From Idiomarina baltica OS145 (lineage in GTDB: Bacteria > Pseudomonadota > Gammaproteobacteria > Enterobacterales > Alteromonadaceae), in the NCBI RefSeq assembly GCF_000152885.1, contig NZ_CH672404.1:113627-177626 (forward strand): a stretch of DNA of 64,000 nt, in the 5' to 3' direction. The position numbers and the translations under genes are program-made. Of the stretch, positions 46,644 to 55,648 are shown in pieces (the first letter of the stretch is position 1; each line of letters opens with the position of its first letter). Below the pieces are notes generated by a model. That model searched no databases. It had not been told where the DNA came from and was given only the letters and a program-made list of their open reading frames with translations.

Positions 46644-47663
46644 ATGATGATTAGACGCATTCTATTTTTAGTGGTTTTAAGTGGTGGTATCACTGCGGTG
46701 ATTATTACTGCGCCGTTAACTTCGGCATTGGTTCTCATGCTGGCAGGGGTCGCGTTGGTGTCACTCTTTTGGCTGATGGAACAGGACAGTATCAACCGCT
46801 TGCAGCACGTTGAGCGAATAAAGCAACTGCAAGAAGAGAACCAGGCTTTAAGGGCGGTTCAAATCAGTGACGATGCACTTAAAGGTTATGAGACTGGATT
46901 GTCAGAAGCGTTGGGCTACATGCTGAGTACGCTCGAGGCCTGTCAGACGGATATTGACACTTCAGGTAACTCGTTAAGCGCAAACTTTGCACAAAAACAT
47001 CAGCTTTTATCTGATGTTTCTGACTCTATTGATGAATCGTCGGTCAACGATAGGCATCAAACCATTACGCAAGTATTGCGCGGATTATCCAGTGCGTTTA
47101 GCGATCTTTGGCACAAGCTTGAACAGGCTTCACAGCACGAACATCAGGTCATTGACGCACTCGCGGGGATCGATAGTCGGCTTGCCTCTTTATCGAGCTC
47201 ATCCTCCGAAGTGACCAAAATTGCTGAGCAAATTAATCTCTTGGCGCTTAATGTAGCCATTGAAGCGGCACGCGCGGGCGATGCCAGACGTGGCTTCTCG
47301 GTTGTCGCTGATGAAGTGCGCGTTTTGGCGAACCGCTCGGCACAAGTGGGTGAGAGTATCGACCACTCGGTATCTGAGTTTTCGAGCACGATATATAGCC
47401 TGAGCTCGATGGTGCGTGCTGAATTTGCCGCCGCGCGAGACAGTCGCGAACTGCTGAAAGCCAAATTGGAAGGGTTGTTGACGGATGTAAAAAGCGGCCT
47501 TACCAGCATGGATAATGACACACAGGTGTTATTGGATTGCCAGAGTCAAATCGATAGTACTATTGCCGATGTCACATACCACTTGCAGTTTCAGGATCGC
47601 GTGAGCCAGATCCTCGCTCATTTTAACCAGCTTTCAAGGGCTACGAGCGACAGACAGTATTAA
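46644..47663 (+). CDS. Small MCP-like chemoreceptor
   Basis: 339 residues from ATG 46644 (GGGG site); an earlier GTG at 46608 is less likely. Two hydrophobic helices at residues about 3-50 lack a long periplasmic loop between them. The signalling tip is [37 protein letters not shown]. The C-terminus [22 protein letters not shown] is seen in short cytosol-sensing MCPs. It heads the chemotaxis operon. Its last codons lie only seven bases from the next MCP frame, and the 3' end may itself be a deletion junction. Confidence 0.82.
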   Translation: MMIRRILFLVVLSGGITAVIITAPLTSALVLMLAGVALVSLFWLMEQDSINRLQHVERIKQLQEENQALRAVQISDDALKGYETGLSEALGYMLSTLEACQTDIDTSGNSLSANFAQKHQLLSDVSDSIDESSVNDRHQTITQVLRGLSSAFSDLWHKLEQASQHEHQVIDALAGIDSRLASLSSSSSEVTKIAEQINLLALNVAIEAARAGDARRGFSVVADEVRVLANRSAQVGESIDHSVSEFSSTIYSLSSMVRAEFAAARDSRELLKAKLEGLLTDVKSGLTSMDNDTQVLLDCQSQIDSTIADVTYHLQFQDRVSQILAHFNQLSRATSDRQY

Positions 47664-47670
47664 CAGCTCA

Positions 47671-49398
47671 ATGACCCGTCTGGTTAATGGGCCGGCCGAG
47701 CAAGCGCGAAAGTCGGCGCGCCTAGAGCGGGATATGCAAGAGCTTGCGAGTCTTGCCAAAAGCTTTATTTTGGAACGCAACGCAACGGCGATGCAGCAGC
47801 TCAAAAGTGATATTTTGACCAAAGCCGCAAGTATGGAGCAGCGAGCTGCAAGTATAAAACCATTGTTGTCTGCAGAGGAGCTCAATGAATTCACTGTGAT
47901 TGAGCAGAGTATCACTCGTTACCGCGCGATTGTCGATCAAGTCATGTCGCTTTCTCTGCTTAACTCGAACGTGCGTGCGCGCTCCATTTCCAATGAACAA
48001 ATCAGTCCTTTAGTCGATGAGTTACAAGGTGGTATTAGCCAACTCAACCTCACACTTGAGCAACAACGGGTGCTGTTAGTGAAGCTGGGCGATATTCAGG
48101 CGCTTCAGAAAGAGGTGATCTTGGCACAACAACAATCGACCATGGTTCGTCTGCAAAACCGTATTGATGATAACTTGCAACAAATCATGATGTTGCTTCG
48201 CTCGCTCCCAGAGAGTGCGGCGGTCAAGCAATACTCGGATAAACTGAACGGCCTGGAAGCTCACTTACAACAGTTAGCCACAACTAGCCAAGAAAACGGC
48301 AATAACCGTGCCTTTGATTTATTGACAGGCGAGGGCGCGCAGATACTTGCTGAGGCACAGACTCAATTAGCACAGTTAGTAACCAGTAGTAACGATAAGA
48401 TGACGCGTGCGGTAGCACAGACGGATGCTGATTATCAGCAAACCCGGGCGGTATTACTCACGTCGGTCATTATTGCCATTATTCTGGGTGTGATCGCGGC
48501 TGCAATTGTGGTTCTGCGTGTTAACGAGGTCAGCCGAATCGCACAAATTATTGGCAACGGTAACCTTAATCAGAACTTTTCTAATGCAGCGAGTGACTCC
48601 GACATTTATGGCGTGCTTCGTAATATGAACCACCGCTTGCGCGGTATTGTTGGTGAAGTGAAAGAGTCGGCGGGTAACGTGTCGTCGGGTTCGATTCAGT
48701 TATCAAGTACTAGCCAGCAAGTGGCGCAGGGGGCAACTGAGTAGGCTGCTTCACTGGAAGAGATATCGTCTTCGATGGAGCAAATGACCGCGAATATTGG
48801 TCATAGCGCCGACAATGCTAAGCAAACTGAGCAAATCGCGCGCCAAACAAATCTCTTGGCATTAAACGCGGCGATTGAAGCTGCACGTGCTGGCGAACAC
48901 GGCAAAGGTTTTACGGTTGTGGCGGCCGAGGTGCGTAAGTTGGCCGAGCGGAGCCAGGTTGCGGCAGGTGAGATCGTGGAAGAATCACGCAATAGCTTGG
49001 AAGTGTCCGAACGTGCCGGTGAGATGTTAACTGCGTTAGTCCCTAATATCACTAAAACCTCGGATCTGATTCAAGACATTAGCGCTTCGGCACTCGAGCA
49101 AGACAAGGGCGCTAGCGAAATCAATAAAGCCCTGCAGCAGTTGGATGAAGTGGTACAACAGTCGGCGGCTGCGGCAGAAGAGCTGTCTGCGCAAGCTGAG
49201 CAAATGAACTCAGCGATGGAGTTCTTTGTTGTTGACGAACAAGCTCGTGGTCAACACGCGGTCGCAAAAAAGCAACCGAGCGCGAGTAAAAAGGCAAATT
49301 CGACGGGGAGTAAAAAGTCTGCTGCTGAGCCGCGTGCGAAGCAAGAGCCTGGGTTTGCCATTGACTTAAGCGACGACACCGAGTTTGTGCGTTATTAA
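47671..49398 (+). pseudogene. MCP with in-frame amber codon and shortened signalling domain
   Basis: One frame from 47671 to 49398 interrupted by a single TAG at 48742-48744, where related MCPs have CAG (GATEQAASLEE becomes GATE-stop-AASLEE). Visible: periplasmic helices, a membrane segment near residue 262, HAMP, and the tip [36 protein letters not shown]. Before the tip, [14 protein letters not shown] is directly followed by TNLLAL; related receptors have about 40 more residues there. The first membrane helix is also missing. Reading through the amber would still give a shortened receptor. Confidence 0.82.
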
Positions 49399-49409
49399 TG
49401 GGAGGCAAT

Positions 49410-49922
49410 ATGTCTGCAGTGAAACAGATTCTCTCATTTATCCTGCATGAAGAGCATTTTGGTTTGACGATAAGTCATATTCAGGAAGTACTGGAGTACC
49501 GTCGTGTTACGGCGGTACCGCGTACACCGGCGTTTTTATTGGGCGTTACCAATTTGCGTGGACAAGTGGTGCCGGTGGTTGATCTGCGCGCTTTGTTTGG
49601 TCTGGAGCAACAGCCGCTGACCATTGATAGTTGTATCATCATTGTGGATATCGCGTTGGGAGACGAGCAGGTGGCTGTTGGTCTACTCGCGGATCGGGTG
49701 TGTGAAGTCATGGAAATTGATGAGGCGTGTTTGAACAAGCCGCCGCGTTTAGGCAATCAGATTAATACGGATTATATCGAGGCGATCGCGCGGCAAGAGG
49801 ATGACTTTATTATTCTTCTTGATTTAGCGCGCGTATTTTCGGGTGATGAGATTAGTGCGGTCACGCAAGCCGTGCAGTTGATGGGAGCGGGCGTGGATGA
49901 GTCTAGCGAAGTCGACAGCTGA
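49410..49922 (+). CDS. cheW: Chemotaxis coupling protein CheW
   Basis: 170 residues from ATG 49410, preceded by GGGAGG. FILHEEHFGLTISHIQEVLEYRRVTAVPRTPAFLLGVTNLRGQVVPVVDLRALFGL is the CheW SH3-like fold, and LLADRVCEVMEID follows. It links receptors to CheA. It sits directly after the MCP pseudogene, and its end overlaps the cheR start by 26 bases. No cheA is present nearby. Confidence 0.94.
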   Translation: MSAVKQILSFILHEEHFGLTISHIQEVLEYRRVTAVPRTPAFLLGVTNLRGQVVPVVDLRALFGLEQQPLTIDSCIIIVDIALGDEQVAVGLLADRVCEVMEIDEACLNKPPRLGNQINTDYIEAIARQEDDFIILLDLARVFSGDEISAVTQAVQLMGAGVDESSEVDS

Positions 49923-50731
49923 TACGTTGACACCGACCGCACATCAAAAGCTGGCGCGTTTTATTGATACACAGGTGGGTATTCAATTACCGGCCCATAA
50001 AAAGAGCTTGATCGAAGCGCGTCTTAGAAAACTTCAAGCACGCAGTGAGGCGCAGTCTGAGTGATTATATCGATTATGTGACTGAACGTGGCACACAGGA
50101 TGACGTGCTGAGTATGATTGATGCATTGACCACCAATAAAACGGACTTTTTTCGTGAACCCGCGCACTTCAAAGTGCTGACGGATCAGCTTCCGCGACTG
50201 GTGCAAAAGGGACGACCCTTGCGTATTTGGAGTGCCGGCTGCTCCTCTGGCGAAGAGCCGTACACCATTGCAATGGTGATGGAGGAGTTTGCTCGCCAGC
50301 ATGGTGATGTGGACTATCAAATTACCGCAACGGATATCTCGAAAGAGTGTTTGTTTAAAGCCCAGCGGGGGATTTATCCAAGTGCGCGAATAGAGCCCGT
50401 ATCGGAGACATTACGCAAGCGTTACTTACTTCGCAGCAAAGATTCGAGCAAGCAACTTATTAAGGTGTCGGACGCGCTGCGACGTCGAGTTAGCTTTAGT
50501 GACTTTAACTTTATTACGGGTGATTTTAGTCAATTTAAACTCTTTGACGTGATTTTTTGTCGCAACGTGATGATTTACTTTGACGCGGCACAGCGCGCTC
50601 GGTTGCTCAACCTATTTCGTCAACAACTGGTCATGGGAGGCGTGTTCTTTCTTGGTTTATCGGAGGGGATATCCGCTGAGCGCAACCAATTTGAGCAGTT
50701 AAGCCCCAGTGCTTATAAGCGAGTTATTTAA
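49897..50731 (+). pseudogene. cheR: CheR methyltransferase, frameshifted
   Basis: The start ATG 49897 lies within cheW and gives a normal CheR N-terminus (AHQKLARFIDTQVGIQLPAHKKSLIEARLRKLQ). That frame ends at a TGA near 50063. The downstream frame, open from 50045, carries the rest: LSDYIDYV, TTNKTDFFREPAHF, IWSAGCSSGEEPYTIAM (SAM site), ITATDISKE, FDVIFCRNVMIYFD. A one-base shift between about 50020 and 50065 would join them. As read, the gene is broken unless this is a sequencing error. Confidence 0.87.
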
Positions 50732-51780
50732 TGGCTGGATCGATTAAAGTACTTATCGTTGATGACTCGGCGCTGGTACGACGGACACTTAGCGAAATTT
50801 TAGCCGAACATGCGGATATCGACATTGTCGGGACGGCGACCGAACCTTTTGCTGCGGTTGATATTATTCGTCATTGTGTACCGGATGTGATCATTTTAGA
50901 TGTTGAAATGCCGCGCATGGATGGTTTGACGTTTTTACGAAAAATCATGGCGCAACGGCCTATTCCGGTGGTGATCTGTTCGACGCTTGTAGGTGACAAC
51001 AATGAGACACACATGCGAGCGCTTGAGTATGGTGCTGTCGAAATTATTCAGAAGCCAACGCTCAATACACAACAGTTTTTGCGTGATGCTAAAGTCCGCT
51101 TTATTGATGCGGTACGCGCAGCCGCTAATGCTGATTTACGAAAACTTAAGCGTCAAGCCGCTGCGCCAGCGGTCAAGGCCGCCTTTAGACCACGCAGTGC
51201 GGCAATGGCGAAAACCACGGAAAAAGTAATCGTGGTCGGGGCTTCAACCGGAGGCACTGAGGCGATTAAACGTTTCTTAGAGGCGATGCCGCTCGACTGT
51301 CCTGCTATCGTGATCGTGCAACACATGCCGGAAAACTTCACCCGTAGTTTTGCGCAGCGGATGAACCAATTGTGTGGCATTGCGGTTAAAGAGGCGGCCC
51401 ATGGGGATTCGCTATTGCGCGGTCATGCACTCATTGCACCGGGAAACTTTCATATGACGGTGGCTCGAAGCGGTGCCCGTTATCATGTGGATGTAAAACA
51501 GGGACCGCTCGTATCGCGCCACCGCCCGTCGGTTGATGTGCTGTTTCGTTCCGCCGCGCAGTACTTGGGGTCGAACGGGATCGGGGTGATTCTAACCGGA
51601 ATGGGTAATGATGGTGCTGCGGGACTTTTGGCGATGCGCCAAGCGGGCGCGATGACCTTTGGTCAGGATGAAGCCAGTAGTGTGGTCTATGGCATGCCCA
51701 AGGCCGCCAATGACTTAGGTGCTGTCACCAAAGAGTTACCGCTGATGCAGTTGCCGCAAGCGGTTTTGAATGTCTGTTAG
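50731..51780 (+). CDS. cheB: Chemotaxis methylesterase CheB
   Basis: 349 residues. A receiver ([34 protein letters not shown]) is joined by a linker to a methylesterase domain. The catalytic triad is visible: Ser in [10 protein letters not shown], His in VQHMPENFT, Asp in [10 protein letters not shown]. It demethylates or deamidates MCP glutamates. The start overlaps the cheR stop (TAATG), so expression is coupled. Confidence 0.95.
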   Translation: MAGSIKVLIVDDSALVRRTLSEILAEHADIDIVGTATEPFAAVDIIRHCVPDVIILDVEMPRMDGLTFLRKIMAQRPIPVVICSTLVGDNNETHMRALEYGAVEIIQKPTLNTQQFLRDAKVRFIDAVRAAANADLRKLKRQAAAPAVKAAFRPRSAAMAKTTEKVIVVGASTGGTEAIKRFLEAMPLDCPAIVIVQHMPENFTRSFAQRMNQLCGIAVKEAAHGDSLLRGHALIAPGNFHMTVARSGARYHVDVKQGPLVSRHRPSVDVLFRSAAQYLGSNGIGVILTGMGNDGAAGLLAMRQAGAMTFGQDEASSVVYGMPKAANDLGAVTKELPLMQLPQAVLNVC

Positions 51781-51797
51781 TCAAGGAGTGCAAAGCC

Positions 51798-52286
51798 ATG
51801 AACATAAAGCAAGAAGTGATACATAGCGGCGAGCTGGTTTTTGGTCGAGGTCCTCGCAAGATTGCTACTTTACTAGGTTCATGTGTGGCTATCGTGTTAT
51901 GGCATCCGCAATCGGGGTACGGTGGCATGTGTCATTTTGTGCTGCCTACACAACCGACTAATGAACCAGACAACGTGCCGGCACGCTATTGCGATAAAGC
52001 AATGGCATTATTTGCTCAGTTGGCAGAGGAACGAAATTTAAAACTTAGTCAGTTCGACGGGCGCATTTTTGGCGGTGGTCAACTGACCGCAGGTGAGCGC
52101 ATGCGTAGCGTTTTAGGCGAAGAACAACTACGCCCAGTGGGGCAAAAAAATGCTACGGCAGCCTTTCAGGCATTACTTGCGCATGGGGTCAATATTAAGG
52201 AAGCGGATGTAGGCGAGTTCGGTTATCGAAAAGTGCGTTTGAACTTACTGAATGGTGAGTGTGAAGTGCAGTTCGAGGCCTGTTAA
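51798..52286 (+). CDS. cheD: Chemoreceptor glutamine deamidase CheD
   Basis: 162 residues. LLGSCVAIVLWHP with the catalytic Cys, GGMCHFVLPT with the His, and FGGG then GQKNA segments fit CheD. It deamidates receptor glutamines and tunes adaptation. It lies 17 bp after cheB and closes the operon, with an inverted repeat over its stop codon. Confidence 0.95.
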   Translation: MNIKQEVIHSGELVFGRGPRKIATLLGSCVAIVLWHPQSGYGGMCHFVLPTQPTNEPDNVPARYCDKAMALFAQLAEERNLKLSQFDGRIFGGGQLTAGERMRSVLGEEQLRPVGQKNATAAFQALLAHGVNIKEADVGEFGYRKVRLNLLNGECEVQFEAC

Positions 52287-52298
52287 TGCCTCGAACTG
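52269..52298. terminator. Inverted repeat spanning the cheD stop
   Basis: CAGTTCGAGGC (52269) and GCCTCGAACTG (52288) form a perfect 11-bp stem with an 8-nt loop containing the TAA stop. No T tract follows, so it may be a bidirectional, imperfect terminator between convergent genes. Confidence 0.5.
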
Positions 52299-52305
52299 AA
52301 TAACG

Positions 52306-52800
52306 TTAACGAACAGTTACATTGCGTCGTGCTAAAAAGTCGAGTAACCAACCATGCCCCTCGACTGACTTCGAGATACGAATGACGGTGCCGTCGGCGA
52401 ACTTCAAAATATAACGACCGGTTAATGATGAAAAACGCGCACTTTTAAGCTCACTCCATTGACCACTTTGCGGCTTACGCCAGGGGGTGGAGTAGCTTAT
52501 GGTTCGCTCATCAAATGAACCTTTGACTAATATCGACTCAGCGATTAAATAACCGAGCAAGAGAACGGCCAATACTAAAAGACCAATACCGATACCGCTG
52601 TCGGTGACAAAGGCTTCAGTCACCGAGCTCATGTTCACGATCGCCAAAATGACCACGAGGATGAGTAAACCAAGAATAACGTTGGAAACGAGGCCTGAAC
52701 GGAGCTCTCCATACTTAACGCTATAACGTCGTTGGTGCGCAATAGCATGGAGTAGTGGCGTGCAGGCTATTAGGAGCAACGCAGTAATTATTAGAATCAT
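52306..52800 (-). CDS. Membrane protein of unknown function
   Basis: About 164 residues from ATG 52800 (a TTG at 52821 is the alternative). Three hydrophobic helices in the first 100 residues are followed by a soluble beta-rich tail (GQWSELKSARFSSLTGRYILKFADGTVIRIS) that resembles small PH-like membrane-associated domains. No specific family recognised. It converges on cheD. Confidence 0.65.
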   Translation of the reverse strand: MILIITALLLIACTPLLHAIAHQRRYSVKYGELRSGLVSNVILGLLILVVILAIVNMSSVTEAFVTDSGIGIGLLVLAVLLLGYLIAESILVKGSFDERTISYSTPWRKPQSGQWSELKSARFSSLTGRYILKFADGTVIRISKSVEGHGWLLDFLARRNVTVR

Positions 52801-53078
52801 TGTAACATACCCAGTGTGCAAGCAACGAGAAAACGATCCAGTAGAGAAAAGCTCTACTAGTCACAGGGTGCGCTAATATACATAGCACACTTTAGTATAG
52901 CAAACATTAAAAAAAAGACTCGCTATATAATGTGTTATAAAACGAAGGTCGACGTCAAAGGTCGTCAAGTTCTTGAGTTTAGGTTCTGTAAACGCCTGCT
53001 CGTTGACTTGTCGCGTTATGGCAATGATGGTATTTTGTCACGCCTTAAAATTGCTGTCGGTGGCTAGAATGAATCAAG

Positions 53079-54356
53079 ATGCACGGGAATTCGCCTTTGA
53101 ATCGTAAACTGATCCTACTTGTAGCGATTGTGACGTTATTAGGTGTTTGGTTAGTTGATGACCCTCACCCGTCATTCCAATCCGCATCTATTCCCCAACC
53201 GATCACGCCTTTTTCTGCCGAGCTTGACGCCGAATATGGGCAAGCTCCCACCAATACGATCCGTGGCTCACGTTCGGGGACGCTAGTGACATTAGCCCCA
53301 GGTCAGAACCTCACAACCTTGTTAGGTAAGCAGGGTATTTCGCAACGGCAGGTTGCGTTGTTGGCGATGGCGGCTGAATCTGTGATTGACTTGGGACGAC
53401 TACAGGTTGGCATCAATATTGCGGTCGCACAGCCCGCTCCGGGTCAACATCGTGTCCGGCTGGCGCGTGAGTACGGTGAGCTGGTGCAAGCCACTTATGT
53501 CGAGGGTCAATGGCATGTCGAGCTATTGCATGTGCCAACCGAGCAATTGGCTGAAGAGCATGACTTGGTGATCCACAATAGCTTGTATCAAGATGCTGAA
53601 CAAAATGGAATACCCAATGCTGTGATCAACAGCTCAGTGATGGCGCTTTCGCATTTTGTTGATTTCCAACGCCAAGTGCAGCCCGGGGATCTGATGGAAG
53701 TGCGCTTTGAACGCACAGAGGTGGTGAGTTTTAAACCGCTTTTCAGCCATTTACAAAACCCGCTACTACTGACTTATTTGCGGTTTACTAATGCTGGAGA
53801 AGACTATCGTTTAATTCGCTATAAGGGCTCGTTTTATTTCCCCGATGGCCGTTTAGCACAGAGTTTCTTGTTGAAAACACCTCTTAATGGTGCGCGTCTA
53901 TCATCGTATTATGGTAATCGTCATCATCCCGTATTGGGCTATGATCGCATGCATAAAGGAATTGATTTTAGCGCGCCGATAGGCACCCCCATCATGGCTG
54001 CGGGTCGCGGCGTGGTTAAGCGCGCGAATCGATACGGGAGTTTTGGTAATGCGGTGGTCATCGATCACGGTGATGGTTATGAGACTTTATACGCGCATCT
54101 GAATGGTTTTGCTGAAGGGCTCAAACCCGGTGACCACGTTCAACAAGGGGATGTGATTGGCTATTTAGGTAGAACCGGTCTCTCCGCGGGGCGTCATTTG
54201 CATTACGAAGTACATCGTCATGGCCGCGCTATAAATCCTCTCGATATCAAAGCGCCGGCTCAAGCGCGGTTACAAGGTTCCGCGCTTGAGGGCTTCAAGC
54301 AACAGCTGGCACAACTTAAATCTTCTGACAGTCAATTGGCCAGCTTGGCGCCTTAG
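53079..54356 (+). CDS. M23 family peptidoglycan endopeptidase (MepM-like)
   Basis: 425 residues. An N-terminal signal anchor (LILLVAIVTLLGVWL), a LysM/OapA-like middle region, then a LytM domain with HKGIDFSAPIGTPIMAAGRG, DHGDGYETLYAHL and AGRHLHYEVH, which supply the zinc ligands (HxxxD...HxH). It should cut peptide cross-links of peptidoglycan in the periplasm. Length matches MepM/YebA. Confidence 0.9.
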   Translation: MHGNSPLNRKLILLVAIVTLLGVWLVDDPHPSFQSASIPQPITPFSAELDAEYGQAPTNTIRGSRSGTLVTLAPGQNLTTLLGKQGISQRQVALLAMAAESVIDLGRLQVGINIAVAQPAPGQHRVRLAREYGELVQATYVEGQWHVELLHVPTEQLAEEHDLVIHNSLYQDAEQNGIPNAVINSSVMALSHFVDFQRQVQPGDLMEVRFERTEVVSFKPLFSHLQNPLLLTYLRFTNAGEDYRLIRYKGSFYFPDGRLAQSFLLKTPLNGARLSSYYGNRHHPVLGYDRMHKGIDFSAPIGTPIMAAGRGVVKRANRYGSFGNAVVIDHGDGYETLYAHLNGFAEGLKPGDHVQQGDVIGYLGRTGLSAGRHLHYEVHRHGRAINPLDIKAPAQARLQGSALEGFKQQLAQLKSSDSQLASLAP

Positions 54357-54375
54357 TAAGCGCCATCGCTGTAGG

Positions 54376-54471
54376 TTAACCGAGTACTTCAGTATAAAAC
54401 TCTACCGCTTTATCGAGATCGGGAACAGACAATCCAATATGTGAGAAAGCTTTGGGAAATACGTTGCTCAT
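54376..54471 (-). pseudogene. VOC/glyoxalase-family 5' remnant
   Basis: 31 codons with a proper ribosome site (GAGGTAATA): SNVFPKAFSHIGLSVPDL then DKAVEFYTEVLG and stop. This is the first beta-alpha unit of a vicinal-oxygen-chelate protein including the first metal His (SHIGL). The rest of the gene is gone. Confidence 0.8.
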
Positions 54472-54600
54472 TATTACCTCATTCATCGATTACCACAGCC
54501 CGTGACTGAACCCATCTACTGTGTAACGCGCAAAGGTCCGCAGCTGCCTAGTCGTATTTCGCGCGTGGTGCGCCATATTGAAAGAAGTTTACAACGCTAA
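54472..54600 (+). pseudogene. LysR-type regulator 3' remnant
   Basis: An open frame without start gives RLPQPVTEPIYCVTRKG then PQLPSRISRVVRHIERSL and a stop at 54598. This looks like the last strand and helix of a LysR effector domain. It abuts the VOC remnant head to head, as if a divergent regulator/target pair had been deleted between. Confidence 0.6.
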
Positions 54601-54668
54601 ATAAGGGTGGTACCCGCATTCGTTTGGTTACCTGCGTTGCCCCTCTCGACCATTAAAGTCGCGAGCGG

Positions 54669-54791
54669 TATTATTGCTTGGGTGCCACGGTGCGTGCGAA
54701 AAATAATACTGCCACGGCGATATTAAAGCGTGCTGACGAAAATCTTTACAGCGTCAAGATGGCTGGACGTAACCGTGTTGTATTGCGCTAA
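54669..54791 (+). pseudogene. GGDEF domain 3' remnant
   Basis: An open frame without start reads LGATVRAKNNTATA, then ILKRADENLYSVKMAGRNRV and a stop at 54789. That is the characteristic last helix of a diguanylate cyclase (ADxALYxAKxxGRNRV). The upstream domain is missing. Confidence 0.78.
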
Positions 54792-54841
54792 ACTTTTGCT
54801 CGGTGGATAATGCGACCTCGCTTTTCTAATAGGAGAATGTT

Positions 54842-55621
54842 GTGCAACTAACTGTAACGGCCCTGGTAACCACTTTAAGTCTAACTTTATTGAGTGCCTG
54901 TAGTACAAAGCCAAACCACGAGGTAAGTTCGGCATCGACCGTTTTGCCTCCGTCAGTAAAGTGGCAAACGCAAAGCAAAGAATACCCACTCATCACTCGA
55001 GCCATATACCGAGACGCAGCGTTACAGCTTATGCAGCGTGAGCTACCGACAAACTGGGTTGTGGTGATGGATGTCGACGAGACGGTGCTGGATAACAGCG
55101 GTTATCAAGCGATGCTGAGTCAATCGGGGCAATCGTACTCGACAGCAAGCTGGAATCAGTGGGTCAAAAGTAAACAGGCGAAACTGGTGCCAGGAGCGAG
55201 TGACTTTATTACGTCCGTGGTGAGCGCGGGAGGCAAAGTCGCGTTGGTTACCAATAGAAACAAGCAATTGGATAGTTATACTTGGCAAAATCTTGAAGCC
55301 ATGGGCTTGCCGATTAACACTGACAATACGTGCCTGATGGGGCGTAGCCAAGCGGACAAGGACGCGGTCGATGGTCAGCAGATTGTGAATGACAAAGATC
55401 TGCGTCGCCAACAGCTAATGACCGGCGATGTTGATTGTTATAACCCTTCTGATGAGGCGGTCGCCGAATGGTCACAGCCGCATAACATCGTGATGCAAGT
55501 AGGCGACAATATTGAAGATATTGCGAAAACTACGCAAGCGTCTGCGGATCCGAGCGCCTTATTGCCTCGCTTTGGCAAGGATATCGTTATTTTACCTAAT
55601 CCGATGTACGGCTCGTGGTAG
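54842..55621 (+). CDS. Class C acid phosphatase / e(P4)-type lipoprotein nucleotidase
   Basis: 259 residues. A lipobox signal (TTLSLTLLSAC) is followed by a HAD domain: VVMDVDETVLDNS (motif I DxDxT), VALVTNRN (motif II), and QVGDNIEDI near the end. This fits the outer-membrane 5'-nucleotidase, lipoprotein e(P4) family, which releases phosphate from nucleotides or NMN. GTG start with an AGGAG site. The stop TAG is in the head of an isolated REP. Confidence 0.9.
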   Translation: MQLTVTALVTTLSLTLLSACSTKPNHEVSSASTVLPPSVKWQTQSKEYPLITRAIYRDAALQLMQRELPTNWVVVMDVDETVLDNSGYQAMLSQSGQSYSTASWNQWVKSKQAKLVPGASDFITSVVSAGGKVALVTNRNKQLDSYTWQNLEAMGLPINTDNTCLMGRSQADKDAVDGQQIVNDKDLRRQQLMTGDVDCYNPSDEAVAEWSQPHNIVMQVGDNIEDIAKTTQASADPSALLPRFGKDIVILPNPMYGSW

Positions 55622-55640
55622 GTCGCGCATTACGCGCGAC
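55618..55640. repeat. Isolated type-a REP at a stop codon
   Basis: Single GTAG-headed a hairpin with a variant ATTAC loop, whose closing pair is mismatched. It is the only copy seen outside 28.9-43.5 kb, and again its TAG is the stop codon of the gene before it. Confidence 0.92.
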
Positions 55641-55648
55641 TCCGTCGT

